Assembly: GCA_900769545.1 (NCBI GenBank)
Contig: CAAGGZ010000066.1
Coordinates: 1 to 13,678, forward strand
Reading direction: 5' to 3'
Origin: Clostridia bacterium
GTDB taxonomy: Bacteria > Bacillota > Clostridia > Christensenellales > Borkfalkiaceae
Length of the DNA: 13,678 nt
Position numbers and translations under genes: made by a program. The notes below the pieces were generated by a model. It ran no database searches. It saw nothing but the letters and a program-made list of their open reading frames with translations, and had not been told where the DNA came from. Below are positions 1-6,693 of the stretch, piece by piece (within the stretch, counting starts at the first letter, position 1; every line of letters begins with the position of its first letter).

Positions 1-1019
1 GTCGTCGCTACCGTCATATCGAACAGTTTCAACACAGACGAGCCTTGCGAGCCTTGATATTCGCTGTTCAATCCGCAAATATTATCCGCCACGATACGCC
101 CCTGCTTGTTGGCAGGACCTGCCAAGGAAATAACCGAATCTTGCTCGGTTACAAAATGCTTGACCTGCACCGCATCCCCCACCGCATAGATATCGGGAAC
201 GGAAGTTTCCATTTTTGCGTTTACCTTGATTGCGCCTTTCACGCCAAGCTCTAAACCTGCTTTTTTCGCAAGGGTATTTTCGGGCGCAACACCGACGGAA
301 AGCACTACCATGTCCGCGTTGAGTTTGTTTCCATCCGCAAATTCAAGCGAAACTTGACCGTCCGTAAAACTCATTTTGCTTGTGTTTGTGTTCAGCAATA
401 ATTGTACGCCGTAACGACGGAAATTTGCGTGAATAAAGGATGCCATATCGCAATCAACCGTCGGCAAAAGATGGTTAGAGCGTTGCACAACAGCCGTTTT
501 TATGCCAAGATGCGTAAGATTTTCCGCCGTTTCAAGCCCGATAAAGCCCCCGCCTATCACGACAGCTGTTTTGGGCTGTTTTTGCTCGATAAAGGCGCGG
601 ATTTTGAGCGTATCCTCTACGGTTCGGAGCGTGAATACTCTTTCGTTTTCGACGTAAAAATCGGGCAAAACAGGCTTTGCTCCAGGCGATAAAATCAGCT
701 TATCGTAGCTTTCTGTAAAGCTCGTTCCCGTTCTCAAATCAGTTACGGAAACGGTTTTGTTTTGCGCGTCGATATCCGTTACTTCGTGATGCACTTTTGC
801 AACGATTTTGAAACGGCGGAAGAAACTTTCGGGAGTTTGCAAAGTCAAATCCTGCTCGTCTTCAATCACACCGCCGATATAGTACGGCAACCCACAGTTT
901 GCGTACGAAATAAAACCCGAACGCTCGAAAATGATAATTTCCGCACGTTCGTCCAATCTTCTTATTCTTGCCGCCGCAGTTGCGCCACCTGCGACTCCGC
1001 CAACGATTACGACTTTCAT
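1..1019 (-). CDS. CoA-disulfide reductase / NADH oxidase-type flavoprotein (3' part missing)
   Basis: Open from ATG at 1019 to the window edge, 339 codons without a stop. This is a class of FAD- and NAD(P)H-binding pyridine nucleotide-disulfide oxidoreductase that reduces CoA disulfide, polysulfide or oxygen in the cytoplasm. Visible are the N-terminal FAD dinucleotide fold (VGGVAGGA, residues 6-13), the redox-active cysteine C42 in SYANCGLPYY, SPGAKP near 111-116, the NAD fold VVIGGGFIG (153-161), and the second FAD motif YAVGDAV near residue 280. The single active cysteine, without a CxxxxC pair, is typical of CoADR/Nox rather than of glutathione or lipoamide reductases. The dimerisation domain and any C-terminal rhodanese, TusA or DsrE fusion lie outside the window, so the exact substrate is open. 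A run of five G residues seven bases before the ATG serves as ribosome site, and a good promoter lies just upstream. Confidence 0.9.
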   Translation of the reverse strand, partial: MKVVIVGGVAGGATAAARIRRLDERAEIIIFERSGFISYANCGLPYYIGGVIEDEQDLTLQTPESFFRRFKIVAKVHHEVTDIDAQNKTVSVTDLRTGTSFTESYDKLILSPGAKPVLPDFYVENERVFTLRTVEDTLKIRAFIEQKQPKTAVVIGGGFIGLETAENLTHLGIKTAVVQRSNHLLPTVDCDMASFIHANFRRYGVQLLLNTNTSKMSFTDGQVSLEFADGNKLNADMVVLSVGVAPENTLAKKAGLELGVKGAIKVNAKMETSVPDIYAVGDAVQVKHFVTEQDSVISLAGPANKQGRIVADNICGLNSEYQGSQGSSVLKLFDMTVAT

Positions 1020-1041
1020 AGAAAAATCCCCCTTTTAAAAT

Positions 1042-1070
1042 ATTATAGCACATCTCCTTACGGATTTCAA
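1042..1070 (-). promoter_or_regulatory. Promoter of the CoADR/Nox-type gene (module copy 1)
   Basis: On the minus strand TTGAAA (1065-1070), a 17-nt spacer and TATAAT (1042-1047) with a TG extension one base before it. The -10 box ends 22 nt before the ATG at 1019. It is the promoter half of the repeated hairpin-promoter module. Confidence 0.75.
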
Positions 1071-1109
1071 CTGTTTTCCTTTTCTTTGTTTACTGCGTAG
1101 TAAAATTTG

Positions 1110-1139
1110 AGAGGTGACGGTTGATTTTCCGCCACCCCT
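1110..1139 (-). terminator. Hairpin downstream of the XRE-AbrB gene (module copy 1)
   Basis: An 11-bp stem (1110-1120 with 1129-1139) and 8-nt loop. Two positions are G.U pairs in minus-strand RNA but A.C mismatches in plus-strand RNA, so the minus transcript is the likely functional form. The tail is CUCAAAUUUU, so the U run starts a few bases after the stem; termination is probable rather than certain. A-rich sequence precedes the stem. Confidence 0.6.
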
Positions 1140-1200
1140 TTATTTTATTATCATCCCGATAAATTGGAATTTGACACACTGAGAAACTGAAACTTGTCTC

Positions 1201-1641
1201 TTACTCGCTAATTTCTTGTTTCATACTATTCAATATGCCATTTATTTGTTTTTCAAAAACATCTGCTTTGATCAATGCAATTCCCGCTGCTTCATCTCCT
1301 AAACAAATCAATGAATCACCGTTATTTATTCCAAATAATTCTCTTGCTTTCTTCGGAATAACAACCTGACCGCGATCATTTATTTTGGCTGTTCCAAAAA
1401 TATGTTTTCCTTTTGGTCCTGGAATCAAAGTAGTTGTGCCAACCTTATCAGAAAAGTTTATCAGCGAATCAATTGTTACCCCATACAGTTCAGCCAATTT
1501 CTGACAGTGTTCCACATCAGGAATCGTTTCTCCCTTTTCCCATTTTGCATAGGCTTGTCTGGAAATACCAATTTTTTCCGCCACTTTCTCTTGCGAATAT
1601 CCATTTACATAACGAAGCCTTGATATATTATCTTTAAGCAT
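1201..1641 (-). CDS. XRE-family regulator with C-terminal SpoVT/AbrB domain
   Basis: A 146-residue predicted DNA-binding protein. Residues about 5-60 form an XRE helix-turn-helix (YSQEKVAEKIGISRQAYAKWEKGE). Residues about 82-125 look like a SpoVT/AbrB swapped-hairpin domain (KINDRGQVVIPKKARELFGI), which is normally a second dimeric DNA-binding or antitoxin-like fold. The two-domain arrangement is known among Firmicutes regulators. The gene starts 13 nt after the hydrolase stop, so the pair is very likely co-transcribed, and the protein probably controls that short operon. The ribosome site is a modest AAGGAA. No toxin-like partner is present, so a toxin-antitoxin role is not supported. The hairpin at 1110-1139 follows about 60 nt downstream. 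Confidence 0.85.
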   Translation of the reverse strand: MLKDNISRLRYVNGYSQEKVAEKIGISRQAYAKWEKGETIPDVEHCQKLAELYGVTIDSLINFSDKVGTTTLIPGPKGKHIFGTAKINDRGQVVIPKKARELFGINNGDSLICLGDEAAGIALIKADVFEKQINGILNSMKQEISE

Positions 1642-1654
1642 ATTATTCCTTATA

Positions 1655-2728
1655 TTATTTCAAAAAACTATTTATTGCATCCAAATATACTTGCGTGTGC
1701 GCACCATGTATATCATGATTGCTGTCCTCTGTTTCGATCAATTGGCAATTATCTCCTATTAGTGCAACCGCTCTTTCTGCCTGTTCTTTAGATGCCGCAC
1801 ATAAATATACGCCATTATCTGCTTTTTCTTCCTTTGCATGTAAATAGACACAAGGAATTTCAATATCCGACAATAACTGTTCATGTTTGATTCCATTGTT
1901 CCAAGTCAAATCATAAAAATGTTCACCATACAACAGATCATAATTCTTAACATAATGAAAAGTACTGATTGCACTGGATGGCATGAAGAAAATCTTCACT
2001 TCTTCTCCCGGATGTTTTTCACTATACTGCTGTGCATAATCTGCAATCCCCGGCATAGAATCCTTCATGAACAGCTCGCCCCAATAACAATGTCTTAAAT
2101 AATACGCTTCCCAGCATTCTGTCTGTTCTGTTGAAATATAGTCATGTAAAGGCTTGTAGGTGTCAAGATACGCAAAACTATTCTCCCAATCTTCCCCCTG
2201 CGTAGAAAATACAGGAGGGTCTTCTAACACAACACCTTTTACCATATCTCCACCATAAGCAGCAACGTATGCAGCCGTCAAAGCACCATTTGAATGTCCG
2301 CTTACAACCGTTTTTTCACCTATGACGTTTTCTATAAACCAAATGATATCGTCACCATTTACATCCAGATAATAAAGCTCTTCTTTATGTGTAGACTCTC
2401 CGTGACCATATACATCTATTGCATAGATGTGCCAGTTCTCATGCAACTCGGGCATGACAGAAGCATAATTCTCCCACGAAACCATCTGTCCATGTATCAA
2501 CAAAAGAGCCGGTCCATCTCCTTCTAACTCCCCGTAGTTAATAACATTACCATTAGGAAGCGTAACTTGCCTCTCCACAACACCCAATTTCTCAATCTGC
2601 TTCATGTCTTTTTCCCACCAATGCAGATTTTGGTAGCACCAATATCCTAAGACACTAATACCAACCATGAGCAACACTATAAATACAATTCCTACAATTC
2701 CTACAATTTTCATTATTTTCTTCACCAT
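1655..2728 (-). CDS. Membrane-anchored alpha/beta hydrolase
   Basis: A 357-residue protein with a single N-terminal membrane helix (residues about 7-29) after a lysine-rich start. It is therefore probably anchored with the catalytic domain outside. The hydrolase fold shows the oxyanion HG (79-80), the YGHGES turn (107-112), and the nucleophile elbow GHSNG with Ser146. The likely catalytic histidine is His338 or His341 near the C-terminus (SNHDIHG). The acid residue should lie near residues 299-305 but is not certain. The substrate is unknown; esterase, peptidase or lactonase activity are all possible. Start chosen at 2728 because a clear AAAGGAG lies 8 nt upstream and a promoter precedes it. 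The XRE-AbrB gene follows 13 nt after the stop. Sampled stretches are more AT-rich (about 30-47% GC) than the CHR genes upstream (about 42-57%). Confidence 0.85.
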   Translation of the reverse strand: MVKKIMKIVGIVGIVFIVLLMVGISVLGYWCYQNLHWWEKDMKQIEKLGVVERQVTLPNGNVINYGELEGDGPALLLIHGQMVSWENYASVMPELHENWHIYAIDVYGHGESTHKEELYYLDVNGDDIIWFIENVIGEKTVVSGHSNGALTAAYVAAYGGDMVKGVVLEDPPVFSTQGEDWENSFAYLDTYKPLHDYISTEQTECWEAYYLRHCYWGELFMKDSMPGIADYAQQYSEKHPGEEVKIFFMPSSAISTFHYVKNYDLLYGEHFYDLTWNNGIKHEQLLSDIEIPCVYLHAKEEKADNGVYLCAASKEQAERAVALIGDNCQLIETEDSNHDIHGAHTQVYLDAINSFLK

Positions 2729-2758
2729 TGTTTATCTCCTTTTATAAATGATAGCCCT

Positions 2759-2787
2759 ATTATAAAGGAAATATATCTCAATGTCTA
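2759..2787 (-). promoter_or_regulatory. Promoter of the hydrolase / XRE-AbrB operon
   Basis: On the minus strand TAGACA (2782-2787), a 17-nt spacer and TATAAT (2759-2764), about 30 nt before the hydrolase ATG. Its spacer is unlike that of the module promoters, so the hydrolase pair carries its own promoter. Confidence 0.65.
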
Positions 2788-2881
2788 CCAAATCATCTTT
2801 ACAAATTTATATGAATTGTGTTAATTATAGTTGCCTGATAATAATATGCCCTTAAAACATAAAATTCCTATTTATAGGTGT

Positions 2882-2910
2882 ATTATATCACATTCCTATG
2901 AATAATTCAA
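2882..2910 (-). promoter_or_regulatory. Module copy 2 promoter, far from any start codon
   Basis: TTGAAT (2905-2910), 17-nt spacer, TATAAT (2882-2887) on the minus strand. Unlike copies 1 and 3, its -10 lies about 153 nt from the next start codon, and no small reading frame with a ribosome site was found between. It could add read-through into the hydrolase gene or be a relic. Confidence 0.6.
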
Positions 2911-2949
2911 TCATTTTCCTTTTCTTTGTTTGCTGCGTAGTAAAATTTG

Positions 2950-2980
2950 AGGGGTGACGGTTGATTTTTCCGTCACCCCT
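2950..2980 (-). terminator. Hairpin downstream of the CHR transporter pair (module copy 2)
   Basis: Perfect 11-bp stem AGGGGTGACGG (2950-2960) with 2970-2980 and a 9-nt loop. It is A-flanked on one side and has CUCAAAUUUU on the minus-strand 3' side. It starts about 28 nt after the stop codon at 3008. A plus-strand T run also exists, so it could act in both directions, but no plus-strand gene needs it. Confidence 0.65.
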
Positions 2981-3007
2981 TTTCAATGCCATTCTACAAT
3001 TAAGCAC

Positions 3008-3580
3008 CTATATTCCGTACATCAACACACCCAAAACGCCCGATATCACGATAAGCAAAATGGGTGAAAACGCTTTCTTTTTCCACTTGAAATAACCAAG
3101 CGCAACCGCCAGCAATACGCCGAATATCACCAAGCCTTTCCAATCAAAGCTCACCGCACTTTTCACAGTTGCAATATTCAAAATCACGCTCAAAAACATC
3201 GTGAGTGCCGTTGCTAAAATCATTCCGACGATAGCAGGTTTAATTCCGCCAAGCACCGCCTTTACACCTGCATATTTCAGCAATTTCGTGAGCAAGGTTG
3301 CCACCAACAAAATGATGATAAACGACGGCAATACCACGCCGAGCGTGGCGAGCATTGCTCCCCAAAATCCGCCCTGCGACGAACCCACGAAAGTTGCCAT
3401 ATTCACGGCAATCGGTCCAGGCGTGGATTCTGCTACGGCAATAAAGTTCAAGAGTTCCTCTTCCGTCAGCCAACCGTATCCCAAACAGTCTTCACGGATA
3501 AGCGAAATCATCCCATAACCACCGCCAAAGGACACCGTTCCGATTTTTAAGAAGGTCAAAAACAACTTCAAATAAATCAT
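3008..3580 (-). CDS. CHR-domain chromate-type transporter, second half-protein
   Basis: A 190-residue membrane protein of the short-chain CHR family, in which two half-size proteins normally work together as an anion transporter (chromate efflux is the characterised activity). Visible are FGGGYGMI (18-25), the conserved ESTPGPIAVN (51-60), and several hydrophobic spans. Start chosen at 3580 (MIYLKLF), because AGGAGG lies just upstream and it forms an ATGA 4-nt overlap with the preceding gene. The longer frame reaching 3817 only overlaps the upstream CHR gene. Overlap and paralogy with the 3577-4200 product indicate a heterodimer. The physiological substrate need not be chromate. Confidence 0.9.
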   Translation of the reverse strand: MIYLKLFLTFLKIGTVSFGGGYGMISLIREDCLGYGWLTEEELLNFIAVAESTPGPIAVNMATFVGSSQGGFWGAMLATLGVVLPSFIIILLVATLLTKLLKYAGVKAVLGGIKPAIVGMILATALTMFLSVILNIATVKSAVSFDWKGLVIFGVLLAVALGYFKWKKKAFSPILLIVISGVLGVLMYGI

Positions 3581-4200
3581 TGTTCCCCCTCCTTTTGTTC
3601 GGGTGATTTTTTCGACTTGAAATACCCGATTAAGTAAATCAAAAGCCCGACAAAACCGCTGATTAAAATGTAAAAAATAGAAGAAAAGCTGATGGCGAAC
3701 ACGCCAAACGCTACCATACAAAGAAAAGTAGCCGACACAACGATGAGATTGAACGGTTTTTTCTTCATTTTCTTCAGCATTTTCACGCCCGCGGAAAGAA
3801 TGAGAAAGACAACGCAAACCTGAATCCCCTTAAACGCCGACGCAACCCAGCCAATCGACAAAAATTGATTGAAAAACAACGAAATGAAAAAGATAATGGT
3901 AAACGACGGAATACACATCCCCAGCGTTGCCAAAACCGCCCCTGAAATCCTTTCTTTTTTGTAGCCGATATAGGTGGAGCAGTTGATAGCAATCGGCCCT
4001 GGAGTAGATTCTGCAATTGCAACCAAATCCATGAACTCGTCTTCCTCAATCCACTTCTTTTTGGATACGAACTCGTTTTCCAAAAGGTGAATCATGGCAT
4101 ATCCGCCGCCGAAGGTGAATAGACCTATTTTCAGCATATTTATAAATAACAGCCACAGCGATTTTAATCGCCCCGTACCGTTTCGTTTTTCATCCTTCAT
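3577..4200 (-). CDS. CHR-domain chromate-type transporter, first half-protein
   Basis: A 207-residue membrane protein and first member of the CHR pair. It has FGGGYAMIHLL (30-40) and ESTPGPIAIN (64-73), the signature blocks of the family, and an ATLGMCIPSF stretch matching ATLGVVLPSF in its partner. It ends in a charged cytoplasmic tail (KSKKSPEQKEGEQ) whose coding sequence supplies the AGGAGG ribosome site of the next gene. ATG 4200 was chosen. The nearby ATG at 4204 reads ATG CGA TGA and cannot be the start. It lies 29 nt after the PAP2-family gene and is probably transcribed with it. Confidence 0.9.
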   Translation of the reverse strand: MKDEKRNGTGRLKSLWLLFINMLKIGLFTFGGGYAMIHLLENEFVSKKKWIEEDEFMDLVAIAESTPGPIAINCSTYIGYKKERISGAVLATLGMCIPSFTIIFFISLFFNQFLSIGWVASAFKGIQVCVVFLILSAGVKMLKKMKKKPFNLIVVSATFLCMVAFGVFAISFSSIFYILISGFVGLLIYLIGYFKSKKSPEQKEGEQ

Positions 4201-4229
4201 CGCATACCTGCCCTATCCTAAATTGATTT

Positions 4230-4889
4230 TTAGCAATTCTTTGTTTCTATATCACCGATAGCATAATACATCATCATAAGCCCTGCACTAAACAACGCTC
4301 CGCCGATAATATCACTAATCCAATGCACGCCCGACACAAGCCTGCCTATCACCATAAACGCAATAAACAGGGCAATCACAAGCGTCACGCATCGTCTAAA
4401 TAACTTGTTTTTAATACGGGTGCGAAGCTGCATCATTGCCGTAGGCATCACGCACATCACAAGCATCGTTGTTGACGACGGATACGAAGTTTCCAAATAT
4501 CCGTTAATCAGCGTCGGTCTGTAATTGATAACCACTATTTCAAAGAGAATATATACCGCCATTACAACGATGTAAAATCCACCGAGCGTAAGAATGCTTC
4601 GGTCAACTTTTAATAGGCTCTTTCTTTTGATCCATTGTACAAGACCGAGAACGGCAAAACCGAACGCAACGCCAATCGGCACAAGTCCAAGCCAATCGGT
4701 TACGGTGTAAAGAAACCAATTCACACCCGTAAGCTCGTGTATAAATCCGTTCATTGTCGAAAAGCCGACTGACGAACCTTCGGGGCCGATTGTCCGAACG
4801 TCGACGAAGCAAATCAACACCGTCCACAACACGAATCCCACAAGCAAGCCCGCTCCTATCCAAAACAACCTTTTGTTTTTCTTTTTCAT
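4230..4889 (-). CDS. PAP2-family membrane protein with altered catalytic motifs
   Basis: A 219-residue protein with about six membrane helices and the PAP2 (type 2 phosphatidic acid phosphatase / bactoprenyl-PP phosphatase) layout. Motif 1 is INYRP (R124, P125), motif 2 is YPSSTTM (136-142), and motif 3 is GRLVSGVHWISD with R183, H189 and D193. The family normally has a lysine about seven residues before motif-1 Arg and a histidine in motif 2 (PSGH or PSSH). Here the codons read Glu/Ile at the first place and Thr140 at the second. The motif-3 nucleophilic histidine is kept. The protein may therefore be a weak or inactive phosphatase, or have another role such as lipid binding. ATG 4889 follows AAAGGA, and a promoter lies upstream at 4934-4962. 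Confidence 0.85.
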   Translation of the reverse strand: MKKKNKRLFWIGAGLLVGFVLWTVLICFVDVRTIGPEGSSVGFSTMNGFIHELTGVNWFLYTVTDWLGLVPIGVAFGFAVLGLVQWIKRKSLLKVDRSILTLGGFYIVVMAVYILFEIVVINYRPTLINGYLETSYPSSTTMLVMCVMPTAMMQLRTRIKNKLFRRCVTLVIALFIAFMVIGRLVSGVHWISDIIGGALFSAGLMMMYYAIGDIETKNC

Positions 4890-4933
4890 TATCCTTTAAC
4901 CTTCCTTTTGTGTATTGGCTCTCGCCTGCATAC

Positions 4934-4962
4934 ATTGTAACGGAAGGCATAAGAATAATCAA
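4934..4962 (-). promoter_or_regulatory. Promoter upstream of the PAP2-family gene
   Basis: On the minus strand TTGATT (4957-4962), a 17-nt spacer and TACAAT (4934-4939), in the 107-nt gap between the XRE membrane regulator and the PAP2-family gene. It would drive PAP2 and probably the CHR pair. Confidence 0.55.
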
Positions 4963-4996
4963 GAAACGGCTCGTCACAAGCGTGATACCTTTCGTG

Positions 4997-5602
4997 TTAT
5001 TGCCGTTTTATAAGCATTAAAGCCTTCATTGCCAAGAGCGCGAACGCAAAAACAGCAGGATACGGCTGTGCGCTTATCATAAAGACCAAGACAGCGATTG
5101 CCCCAAGCGCAAGTGAAACCGTTGTTTTGCTTTCCCCCCAAGCCACCCATTGACAGTTTTGCAATACAAGTGTCAAAACGCCTATTACCATACTCGCAAT
5201 AACAACGGCAATGTACGCTATTTTCAGGTAAGGCTGAACTCCGTCAAGCGCGATAAGCGAAACACTTTGAATTGCTCCGTCCGCTTTTTCAGCAAAGAAA
5301 GGCAGGAAAAAGAGCATTGCAATACAAATATCAAGTAAGCCATATATCAAATCACGGAAATGCTTTTCTTTTCGTTTTCCGTCTTCCTCGGCTATCGTCA
5401 GCACATCGTTTGGGGAGAGCAACTCGTCAACAGTAACCGAAAAGAATTTGGCGATTTCTTTTAACGAGTCTATATTTGGATATCCTCTGCCTGACTCCCA
5501 TTTCGAGACGGCGGCTCGGGATACGTAAAGTTTTTCAGCAAGCTCTTCTTGCGTCAATCCCTTTTGTTTTCTTAATTCTTGAAGTTTTTTATTGAATTCC
5601 AT
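4997..5602 (-). CDS. XRE-family regulator with C-terminal membrane domain
   Basis: A 201-residue protein. Residues 1-62 are an XRE helix-turn-helix (LTQEELAEKLYVSRAAVSKWESGRGYP) and residues 63-85 a charged linker. Four hydrophobic segments follow near 86-104, 127-147, 160-177 and 182-197. This is a membrane-tethered regulator, a design known in Firmicutes in which the membrane part may sense envelope state; the ligand is unknown. The ribosome site is a modest AGGG eight bases before the ATG. It lies 37 nt after the phosphatidyltransferase gene and just upstream of the PAP2 promoter, so control of the neighbouring lipid-type genes is plausible but inferred only from position. Confidence 0.85.
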   Translation of the reverse strand: MEFNKKLQELRKQKGLTQEELAEKLYVSRAAVSKWESGRGYPNIDSLKEIAKFFSVTVDELLSPNDVLTIAEEDGKRKEKHFRDLIYGLLDICIAMLFFLPFFAEKADGAIQSVSLIALDGVQPYLKIAYIAVVIASMVIGVLTLVLQNCQWVAWGESKTTVSLALGAIAVLVFMISAQPYPAVFAFALLAMKALMLIKRQ

Positions 5603-5639
5603 ATCAAACCCTATGTATTTTCACCGACAAATTGAAATT

Positions 5640-6149
5640 TTACTGTAAAACCTCTTGTCCTTTCGCAATAAAATACACTTCTTGCACCACCACAATCGTT
5701 GCAAGTAGGCATATTATCGCAACACTATAAGTCGTTTCAACAAAAGTCAGCGACAGCGGTAAAAGGAACAATGCAAATCCCGTAATTTTATTGAATACGC
5801 TATGTATTGATATTAACTTTTTCTTACGCATAAACACCAACGCAATATTAAATATCTTAATCGATGCAACAATGATAATCCATACCCACAACCATAAAGC
5901 TATTCGTATTAAAGGGAGTATCTTTATGGAGCATACCAACATAAATACAAAGTCGGCAATCGTATCAAGTTTTGCCCCCAATTTGCTAACCGCCCCCGTT
6001 TTTCTCGCTATCGTTCCGTCAATCATATCGGTAAAACCGCAAAAAAGATAGAATACATAAAACCACGCTGACGACAAAGGAATAAATAAAAGAGGCAAAC
6101 TAAATATTATTCTACTCCCTGTAATAATATTTGCAATATATTTCTTCAT
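5640..6149 (-). CDS. CDP-alcohol phosphatidyltransferase family protein (PgsA-like)
   Basis: A 169-residue integral membrane enzyme that transfers a phosphatidyl or related group from a CDP-alcohol to a second alcohol. The full family signature is present: D41-MI-D44-G45-TI-A48-R49, then G58-AKL-D62-TIA-D66. All four metal-binding aspartates are intact. About five or six hydrophobic helices are visible. It is similar in size to the shorter PgsA-type enzymes, but the acceptor (glycerol-3-phosphate, inositol phosphate, serine or other) cannot be told. No AGGAG-type site precedes the ATG; the 13 nt between the upstream stop and this start read TAAATTTCAATTT. Translation may thus depend on coupling to the NimA-like gene. 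No alternative Met or better site was seen nearby. Confidence 0.9.
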   Translation of the reverse strand: MKKYIANIITGSRIIFSLPLLFIPLSSAWFYVFYLFCGFTDMIDGTIARKTGAVSKLGAKLDTIADFVFMLVCSIKILPLIRIALWLWVWIIIVASIKIFNIALVFMRKKKLISIHSVFNKITGFALFLLPLSLTFVETTYSVAIICLLATIVVVQEVYFIAKGQEVLQ

Positions 6150-6162
6150 AAATTGAAATTTA

Positions 6163-6633
6163 TTACGCTTCGTTGACGAGTTTTCCCGTCATATACTCGA
6201 TTTCCAAACAAAGAATTGCCGTGTTCTTTCTAAATTTCTCGATTTCATTATGGATATAATCCATATCCGTAGTGAATTTTTTAGAAAACTCCGTTATCAA
6301 CTCGTCCGACCACTCGTCTACCATGTGAATTCGTCCGAATATAATCACGCTTTTGATATTGAGCGACCAATGTCCGCCCTCGTGATAGCCCTTATCGTAA
6401 ACGCAGAAAGAAACCTTATCGCTACTATCAATCGCATCGAGCTTATGCCCGACCTTTCCGCTGTGAAAATAGATTTTATTATTTCTCTCGTCAAAGTAAA
6501 AATTGATAGGCAAAGCGTATGGATAACCGTCATCACCATTGACGGCAAGCACGCCACGCACCTCTTGTTTTAATATTTCTTTGCACTCTTCCAACGAGAG
6601 TTTTTGCTTCTTTCTCGTTATATCTCTGAACAT
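6163..6633 (-). CDS. Pyridoxamine 5'-phosphate oxidase-like / NimA-type flavin protein
   Basis: A 156-residue protein of the FMN-binding split-barrel fold. It resembles NimA-like proteins, some of which are linked to 5-nitroimidazole resistance, though most family members have no known substrate. Visible are RGVLAVNGDDGYPYALPINF (26-45), where the flavin-binding strand pair begins, and IYFHSGKVGHK (54-64) with H57 and H63. The frame stays open to 6693, but the -10 box of the upstream promoter (6665-6670) lies inside that extension. The start was therefore set at ATG 6633 (MFRDITRKK), which has GAGGAAAGG directly before it. The phosphatidyltransferase gene follows after 13 nt. Confidence 0.85.
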   Translation of the reverse strand: MFRDITRKKQKLSLEECKEILKQEVRGVLAVNGDDGYPYALPINFYFDERNNKIYFHSGKVGHKLDAIDSSDKVSFCVYDKGYHEGGHWSLNIKSVIIFGRIHMVDEWSDELITEFSKKFTTDMDYIHNEIEKFRKNTAILCLEIEYMTGKLVNEA

Positions 6634-6664
6634 ACCTTTCCTCGAACAGCTTTTATTCATAGCC

Positions 6665-6693
6665 ATTATATCATATTCATATAAATAATTCAA
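6665..6693 (-). promoter_or_regulatory. Promoter of the NimA-like gene (module copy 3)
   Basis: TTGAAT (6688-6693), 17-nt spacer, TATAAT (6665-6670) on the minus strand, 31 nt before ATG 6633. The spacer is almost the same as in copy 2. Confidence 0.75.

Larger units (their letters stand above)
1042..1140 (-). repeat. Hairpin-promoter intergenic module, copy 1
   Basis: Hairpin at 1110-1139, conserved CAAATTTT tail, A-rich CAAAGAAAAGGAAAA stretch, then the promoter at 1042-1070. From 1074 to about 1140 it matches copy 2 (2914-2981) with three substitutions and one indel. Thirty-nine nt separate the hairpin from the -35 box, exactly as in copies 2 and 4. Confidence 0.8.
2882..2981 (-). repeat. 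Hairpin-promoter intergenic module, copy 2
   Basis: The best-preserved copy: perfect 11-bp hairpin, CAAATTTT tail, ACTACGCAG segment, CAAAGAAAAGGAAAA stretch, then the promoter. It is near-identical to copy 1 across the hairpin half and to copy 3 across the promoter half (three differences in 33 nt). Confidence 0.8.

Noticed and set aside
1201..2728. Toxin-antitoxin reading of the hydrolase / XRE-AbrB pair
   Set aside because: The partner is a 357-residue membrane-anchored hydrolase with a normal catalytic elbow, not a toxin family I recognise.
2729..2881. Possible riboswitch leader or small gene before the hydrolase
   Set aside because: No conserved riboswitch core or stable nested hairpins seen, and no small frame with a ribosome site; ATG TTT TAA is the only start near the copy 2 promoter.
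3581..3817. N-terminal extension of the second CHR gene
   Set aside because: Overlaps the first CHR gene in another frame; ATG 3580 has AGGAGG and a 4-nt ATGA overlap.
6634..6693. N-terminal extension of the NimA-like gene
   Set aside because: It would start inside the promoter, upstream of the probable transcription start.
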